From positions 73,553 through 137,552 of the forward strand of contig NZ_FOYV01000003.1 in the NCBI RefSeq assembly GCF_900115175.1: a stretch of 64,000 nucleotides of DNA, given 5' to 3'. The position numbers were made by a program, and so were the translations under genes. Source of the stretch: Marinobacter gudaonensis (GTDB lineage Bacteria; Pseudomonadota; Gammaproteobacteria; Pseudomonadales; Oleiphilaceae). Numbering within the stretch: the stretch's first letter is position 1; each line of letters begins with the position of its first letter. The notes under the pieces are model-generated. The model did not search any database and was not told the origin of the DNA. It saw only the letters and a list, made by a program, of their open reading frames with translations. Positions 7,150 to 16,733 of the stretch are shown piece after piece.

Positions 7150-8778
7150 ATGACCTCGATTTTTGATCAGGGCCTCGCGCCCGTTGATGCCAACTACGCC
7201 GTTCAGTCCCCTATTGATTTCATTGAACGTACCGCCACTGTCTACCCCGAGTACCCGGCGGTGATTCACGGCGCTATCCGGTATACCTGGGCCCAGACCT
7301 ACGAGCGCTGTCGTCGTCTGGCGTCCGCCCTGCAGGGGCGTGGTATTGGTCGCGGTGACACGGTGGCAGTCATGCTGCCCAACATTCCGGCCATGGTGGA
7401 GTCCCACTTTGGCGTGCCCATGATCGGCGCCGTGCTCAACACTCTGAACGTCCGCCTGGATGCCGAGGCCATTGCCTTCATGCTGGAACATGGCGAAGCG
7501 AAAGTTGTGATCGCCGATCGGGAATTCGGCGAGGTGATCCGCGATGCGGTCAGTCGTCTCGACACCAAACCCCTGGTGATCGACGTGGACGATCCTGAAT
7601 ACGGCGAAGGTGTTCAGGTGAGCGATCTGGATTACGAGGCTTTCCTGCGGGAAGGGGATCCTGCCTTCCAGTGGCAGTTCCCGGAGAACGAATGGGATGC
7701 CATTTCCCTGAACTACACCTCGGGCACCACCGGTAATCCCAAAGGCGTGGTGTACCACCACCGGGGCGCCTATCTGAACGCCTTGGGGAACCAGGCGGTG
7801 TGGTCCATGGACATGCATCCGGTGTACCTGTGGACCCTGCCGATGTTCCACTGCAATGGCTGGTGTTTCCCCTGGACCATCACCGCCATGGCGGGAACCC
7901 ACGTGTGCCTGCGCCGGGTGGACCCGGAGAAGATTCTCCAGTTGATCCGCGATCACCAGGTGACCCACATGTGCGGCGCACCGATTGTCCTGAATGCGCT
8001 GCTGAACGTGCCGGAATCCGCCAAGGCGGGGATCGATCACGAGGTCAAATCCATGACCGCCGGTGCGGCGCCGCCCGCTCAGGTGATCGGTGCCATCGAG
8101 GAAATGGGCATTCAGGTGACGCACGTTTATGGCCTGACCGAAGTTTACGGCCCGGTAACCGTGTGTGCCTGGAAGTCGGAATGGGATGCACTGCCCCTGC
8201 ACGACCGGGCCCGCAAAAAGGCCCGCCAGGGCGTTCGTTACCACACCCTGGGCGGCACCATGGTGGGTGATCCGAACACCATGGAACCGGTACCGAAGGA
8301 CGGCAAGACCATCGGGGAAATCTTCCTGCGCGGCAATACCGTGATGAAGGGGTATCTGAAGAACCCCAAGGCCACCGAGGAAGCCTTCCGGGGTGGCTGG
8401 TTCCATACCGGCGACCTGGCGGTATGGCACGAAGACGGCTACATGGAAATCAAGGACCGGTTGAAGGACATCATCATTTCCGGTGGCGAAAACATCTCCA
8501 CCATCGAGGTGGAAGATACCCTGTACCGTCACCCGGCCGTCCTTGAGGCGGCGGTGGTTGCCCGGCCCGACGAAAAGTGGGGTGAGACACCCTGCGCCTT
8601 TGTCACCCTCAAGCCGGAAGCCGGCCAGGTGACCGAGGAAGACATCATCACCTTCTGCCGGGAGCATCTGGCGCGCTTTAAAGTGCCCAAGACCGTGGTG
8701 TTCTCGGAGCTGCCCAAGACCTCTACAGGCAAAATCCAGAAGTTTGTTCTGCGGGACCAGGCCAAAGAGCTGGACTGA
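7150..8778 (+). CDS. Acyl-CoA synthetase (AMP-binding, AlkK-like)
   Basis: 542 residues, the usual length of AlkK-type medium-chain acyl-CoA ligases of the ANL superfamily. The P-loop-like motif YTSGTTGNPKG begins at residue 189. VYGLTEVYGP is the adenylate-contacting motif, WFHTGDLAVWHEDGYMEIKDR the hinge-containing A7/A8 region, and the catalytic lysine lies in the C-terminal KTSTGKIQKF. It activates a carboxylic acid to the acyl-CoA through an acyl-AMP. Chain length is not readable from sequence, but alkane-degrading relatives use such enzymes for medium-chain acids. A good ribosome site (GAGAGGA) precedes the ATG. The gene is alone and ends in a strong terminator at 8817-8842. Confidence 0.92.
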   Translation: MTSIFDQGLAPVDANYAVQSPIDFIERTATVYPEYPAVIHGAIRYTWAQTYERCRRLASALQGRGIGRGDTVAVMLPNIPAMVESHFGVPMIGAVLNTLNVRLDAEAIAFMLEHGEAKVVIADREFGEVIRDAVSRLDTKPLVIDVDDPEYGEGVQVSDLDYEAFLREGDPAFQWQFPENEWDAISLNYTSGTTGNPKGVVYHHRGAYLNALGNQAVWSMDMHPVYLWTLPMFHCNGWCFPWTITAMAGTHVCLRRVDPEKILQLIRDHQVTHMCGAPIVLNALLNVPESAKAGIDHEVKSMTAGAAPPAQVIGAIEEMGIQVTHVYGLTEVYGPVTVCAWKSEWDALPLHDRARKKARQGVRYHTLGGTMVGDPNTMEPVPKDGKTIGEIFLRGNTVMKGYLKNPKATEEAFRGGWFHTGDLAVWHEDGYMEIKDRLKDIIISGGENISTIEVEDTLYRHPAVLEAAVVARPDEKWGETPCAFVTLKPEAGQVTEEDIITFCREHLARFKVPKTVVFSELPKTSTGKIQKFVLRDQAKELD

Positions 8779-8816
8779 GCCCTCCGCTTCGGCGACGCCA
8801 ACCTCTGTGTGTCCTT

Positions 8817-8842
8817 GGGAGGCCTTGAGCCTCCCTTTTTTT
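8817..8842 (+). terminator. Rho-independent terminator of the acyl-CoA ligase gene
   Basis: GGGAGGC (8817-8823) pairs with GCCTCCC (8829-8835) around a 5-nt loop, followed directly by seven T residues (8836-8842). It lies 39 bp after the ligase stop codon. Confidence 0.9.
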
Positions 8843-8883
8843 GCAGGTCGGGTTTTGCTGTTCGGCGCCTGGCTGTTTCATTT

Positions 8884-8914
8884 TGACAAAATGTCATTTC
8901 GTGACAATTTGTCT
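8884..8914. promoter_or_regulatory. Two tandem TGACA-N3-TGTCA palindromes
   Basis: TGACAAAATGTCA at 8884-8896 is a perfect palindrome around a 3-bp centre. The second, TGACAATTTGTCT at 8902-8914, has the same arrangement with one mismatch in the last base. The centres are 18 bp apart, a little under two helical turns. They sit upstream of the COG3687-type gene at 9032. Paired sites of this kind usually bind a dimeric repressor or activator; I cannot name it. Confidence 0.45.
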
Positions 8915-9031
8915 GATATTTGCCCGTTACGCCTTCCTTCGCGCTGCTCGCCGGGTTTACACTGACCTCTCTGGTGAATTTTTGCCCGCTCTTCGTTCAG
9001 GATAACAACACAAGAAAAACGGGAGGCAGTT

Positions 9032-9865
9032 ATGACCATCAGCTCCACGCCCGAGGGCGTCTCCGTTGAGCCCAGGCATCTGCGGTTCGATGTCAGCGAA
9101 GATCTGAAAACGCTCTGGCACGGCAACGACGCATTCCGTACCGCTTTTTTCAACGCGCTGTCGCTGCAGTTTCCCGACGGCGAACAGCAGTTCATCAATG
9201 CCGTGAGGCTGTACCGTGACCGGATTGAAGACCCCAAGCTGAAAGCGGAAATCCGGGGCTTTATCGGACAGGAAGCCCTGCACAGCCGTGAGCACAGGGA
9301 ATACAACGACGCCCTGAAAGCCCGTGGTTATGACATCGACGCCCTCGACCGGCGTTTTCGCAAGCACATGGAGTGGGTGGGCAAGCTGCCGCCGAGCAGG
9401 CAACTGGCGGGCACCTGCGGTGCGGAACACTACACGGCGGTTCTGGCCAACGCCATTCTGCGCCACCCGGAATGGATGGAAGGGGCATCGCCGACGATGG
9501 CCAGGCTCTGGCGCTGGCACGCCATTGAGGAAACCGAGCATAAATCGGTGGCGTTCGATGTCTACCGGGAATGTGTGGGCAACGAGCGGCTGCGCCGGAT
9601 CGTGTTCCTGTTTGTCACCTGGAATTTCTTCAAGTACACCTTTCTGAATACCTGCAGCCTGCTGAAGACCGATGGCAAGCTCTGGAGCCTGCGCACCTGG
9701 CTGGGCGGCATCAACTTTCTGTGGGGAAAGCCGGGCGTGTTACGTACTTGCCTGCCCGAGTTCCTGGCGTACTTCCGCAAGGGATTTCACCCCTGGCAGC
9801 AGGACAACCGGGACTTGCTTGAGCGTACGCTCAAGGAGCTTGAACTGGCGCCTCCGGCACGTTAG
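9032..9865 (+). CDS. Metal-dependent hydrolase family protein (COG3687-like)
   Basis: 277 residues. It resembles the COG3687 'predicted metal-dependent hydrolase' family, a helical, ferritin-like group with probable di-metal sites. Visible ligand candidates are Glu and His in FIGQEALHSREHREYN near residues 75-90 and in WHAIEETEHKSVAFDVY near 165-180. The central part is alpha-helical and there is no signal peptide. A good Shine-Dalgarno (GGGAGG) precedes the ATG. Biochemical function of the family is poorly known. The tandem palindromes at 8884-8914 suggest its own regulator. Downstream genes run the same way, but the DegV start is 110 bp off, so operon membership is uncertain. Confidence 0.85.
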   Translation: MTISSTPEGVSVEPRHLRFDVSEDLKTLWHGNDAFRTAFFNALSLQFPDGEQQFINAVRLYRDRIEDPKLKAEIRGFIGQEALHSREHREYNDALKARGYDIDALDRRFRKHMEWVGKLPPSRQLAGTCGAEHYTAVLANAILRHPEWMEGASPTMARLWRWHAIEETEHKSVAFDVYRECVGNERLRRIVFLFVTWNFFKYTFLNTCSLLKTDGKLWSLRTWLGGINFLWGKPGVLRTCLPEFLAYFRKGFHPWQQDNRDLLERTLKELELAPPAR

Positions 9866-9975
9866 CGTCTCGTTGCTGAAATTCTGGTCAGGTTGTGTAA
9901 GACTGGTCGACACCAAAAATAATGACAAAAAAGGGCGCTTCCGGCCAGGAAGCGGTCCGGAGCTGGAGGCCCGCC

Positions 9976-10926
9976 ATGCGAGTTGGTTTGATCGTCGATT
10001 CCGCGTGTGATTTACCGTATGAATTCAGCAGAAAACACGACCTGTTCATCCTTCCCGTTACCGCCGTTATAGACGGCCAGACCTACATTGACGAGCACGA
10101 CCCGGTCCGTACCCAGGAGTTCTATCAGAGTGGCCTGTTACAGAAAGGCCACGAGGCGGAAACCCGCGCGTTCAGCGCAGAGCAGATCCATGACCTGTTC
10201 ATGGAGAAGATCGTGACCCAGTTCGATCTTGCCATCTGCGAAACGGTTACCAAGACTCGCAGCCTGATTTTCCAGAACGCCACCGAGGCCATGAACAGCG
10301 TTCTGTCGAACTATGAACGGGCCCGGGCCGCGGCCGGTCGGGATGGCCGGTTTTTCATGCGGGTTATCGACAGCAAACAGATTTTTGCCGGTCAGGGGCT
10401 TCTGGCGGCACATACCCTACGCCTGATTGACCAGAAACTGGCCAAGAACGCCTTGCGGCATGAGGTGGAAACCTTCACCGACAAGATCTACACCTGTGTG
10501 ATTCCACGGGATCTGCACTACATCCGGGAGCGGGCCCGCCGCCGCGGCGACAAGAGTGTGTCGGCGCTGGTCGCGTTTCTTGGCAAGGCCCTGAATATTA
10601 CCCCGGTCATCTTCGGCCAGGGCGCAGAGGGCCAGCCGGTTGCCAAGACCCGGAGTTTCGATGTGGCGGTGGAGAAGGTGATGAACTACGCGGCCGCCCG
10701 GGTGGAAGCTGGTCTGCTGACACCCTACGTGAGTCTTTCCTGCGGGCTGACCTGGACCGAGATTGAAGATCTTCCGGGCCTGAACCGCCTGCGCGATGCC
10801 TGTGAGCGCAACGGTGTTGAGCTGCTGCTTTCCCAGATGGGCATTACCAGCAGCATCTATGTGGGCCCCGGCAGCCTGTGCCTGGCCCTGGCCGCCGAGC
10901 CCCACAGCTTCAGCGATTTCCAGTAG
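9976..10926 (+). CDS. DegV-family protein (fatty acid-binding fold)
   Basis: 316 residues from ATG at 9976, which has GGAGG 7 nt upstream; an earlier in-frame ATG at 9922 would add an unconserved 18-residue lead. The start VGLIVDSACDLPYEF matches the DegV opening, with the Asp-Ser-Ala-Cys stretch that contacts the fatty acid carboxylate in DegV/FakB proteins. In Gram-positive bacteria FakB subunits deliver fatty acids to the FakA kinase. No FakA is nearby, and gammaproteobacterial members have no firm role. The protein lacks signal and membrane segments. A 7-bp GC hairpin without a T-run lies at 10956-10975. Confidence 0.88.
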   Translation: MRVGLIVDSACDLPYEFSRKHDLFILPVTAVIDGQTYIDEHDPVRTQEFYQSGLLQKGHEAETRAFSAEQIHDLFMEKIVTQFDLAICETVTKTRSLIFQNATEAMNSVLSNYERARAAAGRDGRFFMRVIDSKQIFAGQGLLAAHTLRLIDQKLAKNALRHEVETFTDKIYTCVIPRDLHYIRERARRRGDKSVSALVAFLGKALNITPVIFGQGAEGQPVAKTRSFDVAVEKVMNYAAARVEAGLLTPYVSLSCGLTWTEIEDLPGLNRLRDACERNGVELLLSQMGITSSIYVGPGSLCLALAAEPHSFSDFQ

Positions 10927-11074
10927 CCTCTTCAAAACATGCTCTCTGGCCGGATCGGGGGCTGACTGGCCCCCGTGCATCCCTGCGCCTGTAGTTTTGG
11001 CAAACCCGCCGGGCCATTGTTCGTGTTAGCCTCCGGCCATCGGTTTTCACTTTAACCACAGGACACCAGACACC

Positions 11075-12109
11075 ATGACTAAAGGCACAATGGATCTCGC
11101 CGACCAGTTGCTGGAGCAGCACGTTAAGCACGAGCTTGCCTCGCTCAAGGGTGCCAAATTACGCAAGTTCCTCAAGCAGGAGCTGGATGAACTCTGGCAA
11201 CAGGCCGGCACACTGACCCTGAACCGCGTCACGTCCGGAGATCAGGTGATGGGTGTGATTCACCGGATCGTGATGAACATGGAACTGGACGCCGGTATTC
11301 CCGAGCTGGCTGCGGAAATGGCGACAGAAGTGCTCAATGCGGATGTGCAGTCCCAGACCACCCTTGGCGAAATCATTTCCCGCGAGCAGGCCACCGGCTT
11401 CCTGGAAGAGGCTCTGGAGTTGCGCCAGCAGCGGGAGCGGGTGATCAGCGAGATCATGTCTCATCCCGTGTATCAGGAACTGGTCGCCAATGTGGTGTAT
11501 CACGGGCTGGTGAATTACCTGTATGAGGACAACCTGATCACCAAATCGGTGCCGGGCGTGGGCTCGATGATGAAATTCGGCAAACGCATGGCCAACAGGG
11601 CCGTGCCGGGGCTGGACGAAACCTTCGAGCGTCGCCTCAAGGCCTGGCTGTCTGACAGCCTGCCGGGCCTGATCAGCCGGAGTGAGCAATTCCTGCACAA
11701 GGCGTTGTCGGATGACGAGCTTCGGGACACTGTGATGGCAGCCTGGGTGTCCGTGGAGGATCGCACCATTGCCGAGCTTCAGGAGGGGCTGGGCGATGTG
11801 GAGCTGCAGGAGTTTGTGGTGCTGGGCTACGAGTTCTGGCTGCAGTTCCGCAAAACCCCTTACTTCGAGGGCTGTGCCCGGGCGGTGGTCGCGCATCTGT
11901 TCGAGAAGTACGGTGACCGGCCCGTGGTTGACCTGCTGGGCGACGTTGGTGTGAGCCAGGAGGTGATCATGGCGGAAATCGACGCCTACGCAATTCCGGT
12001 TATAGACGTGTTGCGGGAAGAGGGCTATGTTGAGGCCCTGATCCGCCGACGGCTGGCCCCGTTCTACAAGTCCGCTGCGGCAAAGAAGATTCTCCAGCAG
12101 GAGGCCTGA
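11075..12109 (+). CDS. Conserved-looking helical protein, function unknown
   Basis: 344 residues; I do not recognise a named domain. The sequence is acidic and predicted to be almost all helical, with repeated Leu/Glu-rich blocks (LADQLLEQHVKHELASLKG, IISREQATGFLEEALELRQQ, AELQEGLGDVELQEFVVLGY). There is no signal peptide and no convincing membrane segment, although the segment VPGVGSMMKFGKRMANRAVP is amphipathic. The start codon is uncertain by five codons, since the second Met at 11090 is possible. It stands between the DegV and LysE genes with 41 bp before the latter, so it may be co-transcribed with it. Confidence 0.75.
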   Translation: MTKGTMDLADQLLEQHVKHELASLKGAKLRKFLKQELDELWQQAGTLTLNRVTSGDQVMGVIHRIVMNMELDAGIPELAAEMATEVLNADVQSQTTLGEIISREQATGFLEEALELRQQRERVISEIMSHPVYQELVANVVYHGLVNYLYEDNLITKSVPGVGSMMKFGKRMANRAVPGLDETFERRLKAWLSDSLPGLISRSEQFLHKALSDDELRDTVMAAWVSVEDRTIAELQEGLGDVELQEFVVLGYEFWLQFRKTPYFEGCARAVVAHLFEKYGDRPVVDLLGDVGVSQEVIMAEIDAYAIPVIDVLREEGYVEALIRRRLAPFYKSAAAKKILQQEA

Positions 12110-12150
12110 TCACGTGGCGGCCTCCTGACCTGCGTTGATGAGGCAGTGCC

Positions 12151-12798
12151 ATGATCTCCGATCTGTTCTGGGCCTATCTGGTCGCCATTACCCTGCTTAC
12201 CATTACGCCGGGGGTGGATACGCTCCTGGTGATGCGCAATACCGGTCGGGGTGGTTTGCGGGATGGCTGCGCCACCAGTGCTGGCATCTGCAGCGGCCTG
12301 TTCATTCACGCCACGCTCTCTGCCCTCGGCATCTCGCTGTTGCTGGTTGAAACGGCCTGGGCCTTTACCGCCCTGAAGTGGGCCGGTGCGCTCTATCTGA
12401 TCTGGCTGGGTATTGGTTCCCTGCGCCAGGCGTTTCGCCGGAGCCGGGCGGCTCCTGACAGTGCGACCGCTGAAGTACCTGCATCGGTCGCTCGAAGGCA
12501 CGTGGGCCTGGCGGTTTCGTTTCGGGAGGGCGTGCTCTCCAACGTTCTGAATCCCAAAACCGCATTATTCTATATGGCACTGCTGCCGCAGTTTATTGAT
12601 CCTGCCGGCAATGCCTTCCTGCAATCGCTGCTGCTGGCCGGGGTGCACTTCCTGTTGGCGATGGTGTGGCAGTGTGGCCTGGCGTGGGTGGTGGTCACCT
12701 TCCGGAGCCTGGGCGTTAACGCCCGACTGAAAAAGCTGCTTAACGGCCTGACCGGTGGATTCTTCGTTGCCATGGGCGCCAAACTGGCCAGTACCTGA
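12151..12798 (+). CDS. LysE/RhtB-family amino acid exporter
   Basis: 215 residues, standard length for LysE/RhtB exporters, with about six hydrophobic segments. The N-terminal TITPGVDTLLVMRNTGRGG is the signature region of the family (the usual form is TPGPN). The last segment, NGLTGGFFVAMGAKLA, is also typical. These inner-membrane proteins export amino acids such as lysine, homoserine or threonine; the substrate cannot be assigned. The middle has a polar loop of about 30 residues (RRSRAAPDSATAEVP). It ends at a bidirectional terminator at 12841-12869. Confidence 0.92.
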   Translation: MISDLFWAYLVAITLLTITPGVDTLLVMRNTGRGGLRDGCATSAGICSGLFIHATLSALGISLLLVETAWAFTALKWAGALYLIWLGIGSLRQAFRRSRAAPDSATAEVPASVARRHVGLAVSFREGVLSNVLNPKTALFYMALLPQFIDPAGNAFLQSLLLAGVHFLLAMVWQCGLAWVVVTFRSLGVNARLKKLLNGLTGGFFVAMGAKLAST

Positions 12799-12840
12799 GC
12801 AGAGTCTTCGCGTGGCGCCTCGCGTTGCCCACGCGCAAAG

Positions 12841-12869
12841 AAAAAGGGAAGCCGAAGCTTCCCTTTTTT
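12841..12869. terminator. Bidirectional terminator between lysE-type gene and fdxA
   Basis: GGGAAGC (12846-12852) pairs with GCTTCCC (12857-12863) around a CGAA tetraloop, flanked by five A residues on the left and six T residues on the right. It can end both the plus-strand exporter transcript and the minus-strand fdxA transcript. Confidence 0.92.
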
Positions 12870-12887
12870 CAGTTCCGGAGCCGGAGA

Positions 12888-13211
12888 TTATTTCTCCAGG
12901 TACTGGAGCTTGTTCGGCTTGCCGTCCCACTCCTCGGCATCCGGCAGCGGGTCTTTCTTCTCGGTGATGTTCGGCCACTTGGCGGCCAGATCGGCATTGA
13001 GCTCCACAAACTGGACCTGATCGGCGGGCAGCTCGTCTTCGGAGAAAATGGCTTCGGCCGGGCACTCGGGCTCGCACAGGGCGCAGTCGATACACTCGTC
13101 CGGATCAATCACCAGAAAGTTCGGTCCTTCGTAGAAACAGTCTACCGGGCAGACTTCCACGCAGTCTGTGTATTTGCACTTGATGCAGTTATCAGTAACG
13201 ATAAACGCCAT
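12888..13211 (-). CDS. fdxA: 7Fe (3Fe-4S/4Fe-4S) ferredoxin
   Basis: 107 residues beginning [17 protein letters not shown], the usual start of FdxA; upstream in-frame Met codons up to 13271 are not conserved. Cys9, Cys17 and Cys50 fit the 3Fe-4S ligands and Cys21, Cys40, Cys43 and Cys46 the 4Fe-4S ligands, by comparison with Azotobacter ferredoxin I (each shifted by one residue). It carries electrons at low potential in the cytoplasm. It follows mutS in the same direction, the order also found in Pseudomonas, and shares a terminator with the convergent exporter gene. Confidence 0.97.
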   Translation of the reverse strand: MAFIVTDNCIKCKYTDCVEVCPVDCFYEGPNFLVIDPDECIDCALCEPECPAEAIFSEDELPADQVQFVELNADLAAKWPNITEKKDPLPDAEEWDGKPNKLQYLEK

Positions 13212-13363
13212 AGTCAGATCCCTGGTCCAGTGGTCGGTCAATCTCATCAGGAGCGCCGTTCGGAGCCCCACCGTTATATTTTAGTGCGCGATATTGTAGG
13301 GAGGGACCCTCACAGCCGCAAGCGTTGCCCTGCTATAACCTTATTACCCAGATCAACTCGCTG

Positions 13364-15985
13364 CTATTTTCCCAGTAACTCTTTCAATTCGTACAGCCGG
13401 TTCATGGCTTCCCGGGGCGTGAGATCATCCACATCCAGCGCTTTCAGGGCCTCTTCCACCGCGCTCGGTTCGAGACTCGCGAACATATCCCCCTGGTAGA
13501 CGGGATCGCTGGCTTTCGGAGCAGCAGGGGCTGGCGCAGACCGGGCTTTATCCTGACTGGCCGGCGTTGCCGGGCTGGCGCTGCCTTCGAGATGAGACAG
13601 CTGGGCCTTGGCATTGCGGATGACGTCCTGGGGCACCCCGGCCAGTTTCGCCACCTGCAGGCCGTAGCTCTGGCTGGCGGGGCCATCGTGCACATTGTGC
13701 AGGAACACGATGCTGTCGTCGTGCTCGGTGGCCGTCAGATGCACGTTCACCGCGTGCTGAAGCTCCTCGGCCAGCTGGGTCAGCTCGAAATAGTGGGTGG
13801 CAAACAGGGTGTAACAGCGGATTTCCCGTGCCAGATGTTCGGCGGTGGCCCAGGCCAGTGACAGGCCGTCAAAGGTGCTGGTTCCCCGGCCCACCTCGTC
13901 CATCAACACCAGGCTGTGCTCGGTGGCGTTGTGCAGGATGTTGGCGGTTTCGGTCATTTCCACCATGAAGGTCGAGCGACCGCCGGCGATGTCGTCGGAG
14001 GACCCCATGCGGGTGAAGATACGGTCCACCGGTCCGATCACCGCCCGGTTGGCGGGCACGAAGCTGCCGGTGTAGGCGAGCAGGGCAATCAGCGCCGCCT
14101 GTCGCATGTAGGTGGACTTACCGCCCATGTTGGGGCCGGTGATCACCAGCATGCGCCGCTGGGTGTCCATCAGCAGGTCGTTGGGCACGAAGGGTTCGTC
14201 CAGCAGCTGTTCCACCACCGGATGGCGGCCTTCTTCGATATCAAACCCGGGCGAGTCACTGAACTCCGGCGCGGAGAACCTCAGTGAGGTGGCCCGCTCG
14301 GCAAAGTTGCTGAGCACATCGAGCTCGGCCAGCGCTTGGGCGGCGTCCTGCAGCGGCGCCAGCTGTTCGGCCACGGTTTCCAGTACCTCGTCGTACAGAC
14401 CCTTTTCCCGGGCCAGGGCCCGGCTTTTGGCGCTCAGGGCCTTGTCCTCGAACTCCTTCAGCTCCGGGGTGATAAAGCGCTCGGCGTTTTTCAGGGTCTG
14501 GCGGCGGATGTAGTCGGCCGGCGCCTGGGCCGACTGGGCCCGGGTAATTTCAATGTAGTAGCCGTGCACCCGGTTATAGCCCACTTTCAGGGTGCTGATG
14601 CCGGTGCGCTCGCGCTCACGGGTCTCCACATCCAGCAAATACTGGCCGGCGTTCTCACTGATGTTGCGCAGCTCGTCCAGCTCCTCATCGAAGCCCTCGC
14701 GGATCACGCCACCCTCGCGAATCACCACCGGCGGATTATCGATGATCGCCCGTTCCAGCAGGTCGGCCAGTTCCGGGTATTCTCCGATGGTGGTGGCCAG
14801 TTTGACCACGTGGTGGGAGTTGACCGGCTTCAAGGCTTCCTGCAGCTCGGGCAGGGTCTGGAAGGCGTCGCGCAGGCGGGCCAGGTCGCGCGGCCGGGCA
14901 GAGCGCAGTGCCACCCGCGCCAATACCCGTTCAATGTCGCCCACGGCTTTCAGCAAATCGTGCACCGGCTCGTAGTGGAACCCGTCCAGCAGGGCGGAAA
15001 CCGCCTGCTGGCGCTGGCGCACAATCTCCACATCCCGTAACGGCCGGTTCAGCCAGCGCCTCAGTTCCCGGCCACCCATGGCGGTGGCGGTTCGGTCCAT
15101 CACCCAGGCCAGGGTGTACTGGTGGCCGCCCATCAGATTGGTGTCGATCTCGAGGTTGCGGCGGCTGGCGGCGTCAAGAATTACGGCCTCGTCGCGGCGC
15201 TCGCGGGTCAGCTTGCGAATGTGGGGCAGGGCGGTGCGCTGGGTTTCCCGGGCGTATTGCAGCAGGCAGCCGGCGGCACAGACGGCCAGATGCAGGTCTT
15301 CACAGCCGAAACCGGTGAGGTCGCGCACCTGGAGCTGCTGGGTAATCACCCGTCGCGCGGTGTCGGATTCGAACAGCCAGGGGCCCTGGCGCCGGATGCC
15401 GGTGAAGCCCTCCAGGATCTCCTCGAAGGGGAAATCCTCGCTGATCAGGATTTCCGCCGGCCGCAGCCGCTGAAGCTCACCCTGCAGGGCCTCCAGGTTT
15501 TCCAGTTCAGATACCGCAAAACGGCCGCTGGAGATGTCCAGGGAGGCAAAACCGAACTGTTCCCGGTTGTTGAAGATGGCCACCAGCAGGTTGTCGCGGC
15601 GGTCTTCCAGGTAAGCGTCGTCGCTCAGGGTACCGGGGGTGACGATACGCACCACCTGGCGCTCGACCGGCCCCTTGCTGGTGGCCGGGTCGCCGATCTG
15701 CTCGCAGATGGCGATGGATTGACCTGCCCGAACCAGCCGGGCAATGTAACCCTCAGACGAATGGTAGGGGATGCCTGCCATGGGAATGGGGTTGCCGCCG
15801 GACTGCCCCCGGGCGGTGAGCGTTATGTCCATGAGTTCGGCCGCTTTCTTGGCGTCTTCGTAGAACAGCTCATAGAAGTCGCCCATGCGGTAGAACACCA
15901 GTTCGTTGGGGTGCTGACCCTTGATCTTCAGGTACTGCTGCATCATTGGCGTGTGCTTGGAAAGATCGGTCTGAGCTGCTGACAT
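13364..15985 (-). CDS. mutS: DNA mismatch repair protein MutS
   Basis: 873 residues from ATG at 15985 ([20 protein letters not shown]). An ORF extension to 16066 exists but overlaps the divergent pncC promoter region and is unlikely to be used. The N-terminal mismatch-binding domain has the Phe-X-Glu pair in [11 protein letters not shown] that stacks on the mismatch. The C-terminal ATPase has Walker [14 protein letters not shown] at about 613-625, Walker [17 protein letters not shown] and the following GLSLAWA. MutS binds mismatches and recruits MutL. It is divergent from pncC-recA, so a repair block is arranged around this point. The end carries the usual linker ([20 protein letters not shown]) and tetramerisation helices. 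Confidence 0.98.
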   Translation of the reverse strand: MSAAQTDLSKHTPMMQQYLKIKGQHPNELVFYRMGDFYELFYEDAKKAAELMDITLTARGQSGGNPIPMAGIPYHSSEGYIARLVRAGQSIAICEQIGDPATSKGPVERQVVRIVTPGTLSDDAYLEDRRDNLLVAIFNNREQFGFASLDISSGRFAVSELENLEALQGELQRLRPAEILISEDFPFEEILEGFTGIRRQGPWLFESDTARRVITQQLQVRDLTGFGCEDLHLAVCAAGCLLQYARETQRTALPHIRKLTRERRDEAVILDAASRRNLEIDTNLMGGHQYTLAWVMDRTATAMGGRELRRWLNRPLRDVEIVRQRQQAVSALLDGFHYEPVHDLLKAVGDIERVLARVALRSARPRDLARLRDAFQTLPELQEALKPVNSHHVVKLATTIGEYPELADLLERAIIDNPPVVIREGGVIREGFDEELDELRNISENAGQYLLDVETRERERTGISTLKVGYNRVHGYYIEITRAQSAQAPADYIRRQTLKNAERFITPELKEFEDKALSAKSRALAREKGLYDEVLETVAEQLAPLQDAAQALAELDVLSNFAERATSLRFSAPEFSDSPGFDIEEGRHPVVEQLLDEPFVPNDLLMDTQRRMLVITGPNMGGKSTYMRQAALIALLAYTGSFVPANRAVIGPVDRIFTRMGSSDDIAGGRSTFMVEMTETANILHNATEHSLVLMDEVGRGTSTFDGLSLAWATAEHLAREIRCYTLFATHYFELTQLAEELQHAVNVHLTATEHDDSIVFLHNVHDGPASQSYGLQVAKLAGVPQDVIRNAKAQLSHLEGSASPATPASQDKARSAPAPAAPKASDPVYQGDMFASLEPSAVEEALKALDVDDLTPREAMNRLYELKELLGK

Positions 15986-16067
15986 GAACGGGTCCGGTTC
16001 GCCTGGCTTTGGATGAAGCCGTGAATTGTAAGAAAATAACCGCCGCGATGAAACGAAGGAGGTCATT

Positions 16068-16568
16068 ATGCGGGCCAGCGATCAGGAATTGGAAGGCGCG
16101 GGCAACCGCCTGGGCGACCGGCTGCTTGAGACCGGCCGCACGGTGGCCACCGCCGAGAGCTGCACCGGTGGCTGGGTGGCCAAGGTGCTGACCGATCGGG
16201 CCGGGTCCTCGGCCTACGTGCTCGGTGGTCTGGTGACTTACAGCAATGACGCCAAGCAGGCACTGCTGGGCGTCACCGGCAAATCCCTGGATGAGCACGG
16301 CGCGGTCAGCGAGCCCGTGGTGCGCGAGATGGTGGCCGGCGCCCTGGCCGCCACCGGCGCCAGCGTGGCGGTGGCCATCAGTGGTGTGGCTGGCCCGGGC
16401 GGCGGCAGTGCGGAAAAGCCGGTGGGCACGGTCTGGTTTGCCTGGGGCAGCAGTCCCGCCAGCACGGTGGCGGTGGTCAGGCATTTCGAGGGCGACCGGG
16501 ATCAGGTGCGCCGACAGGCGGTTCTCTTTGCGCTTCAGGGGGTTACTGGCTTTCTGGATGAAGTCTGA
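16068..16568 (+). CDS. pncC: Nicotinamide-nucleotide amidohydrolase (CinA C-terminal domain)
   Basis: 166 residues, matching single-domain PncC (formerly CinA/YgaD). It deamidates nicotinamide mononucleotide to nicotinate mononucleotide in the pyridine nucleotide cycle, which recycles NMN made by NAD-dependent DNA ligase. Signatures are [20 protein letters not shown] near residues 26-45, [11 protein letters not shown] near 54, and [21 protein letters not shown] near 103. A near-perfect ribosome site (AAGGAGG) precedes ATG at 16068. It lies 165 bp before recA, the order seen in many gammaproteobacteria, and both are linked to DNA repair. Confidence 0.95.
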   Translation: MRASDQELEGAGNRLGDRLLETGRTVATAESCTGGWVAKVLTDRAGSSAYVLGGLVTYSNDAKQALLGVTGKSLDEHGAVSEPVVREMVAGALAATGASVAVAISGVAGPGGGSAEKPVGTVWFAWGSSPASTVAVVRHFEGDRDQVRRQAVLFALQGVTGFLDEV

Positions 16569-16619
16569 GCGTTTTCACCGTTGCAGGGGTTGGTCTCCTT
16601 TTCCGGTTATGTTTTAATA

Positions 16620-16635
16620 CTGTTCAAATATACAG
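16620..16635. promoter_or_regulatory. LexA (SOS) box upstream of recA
   Basis: CTGT-TCAAATAT-ACAG matches the gammaproteobacterial LexA consensus CTGT-N8-ACAG exactly, with an AT-rich centre. It lies about 100 bp before the recA ATG. A -10-like TTTAAT or TAATAC immediately upstream (16613-16620) would be blocked by LexA. This supports SOS induction of recA. Confidence 0.9.
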
Positions 16636-16733
16636 GGATTGCCCAGGTTTTTGCTGTACGGCGTCCCGGTTCACGATTCCGCTGTCAGGCTCTGAAGTGA
16701 GCTGACAGCCCAGGCGAAAGAGGGTTTGCACTG

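Noticed and set aside
7021..8667. 548-codon minus-strand frame opposite the acyl-CoA ligase
   Set aside because: The plus strand has all AMP-ligase motifs and a good ribosome site; the antisense frame has low-complexity His/Gly/Val composition.
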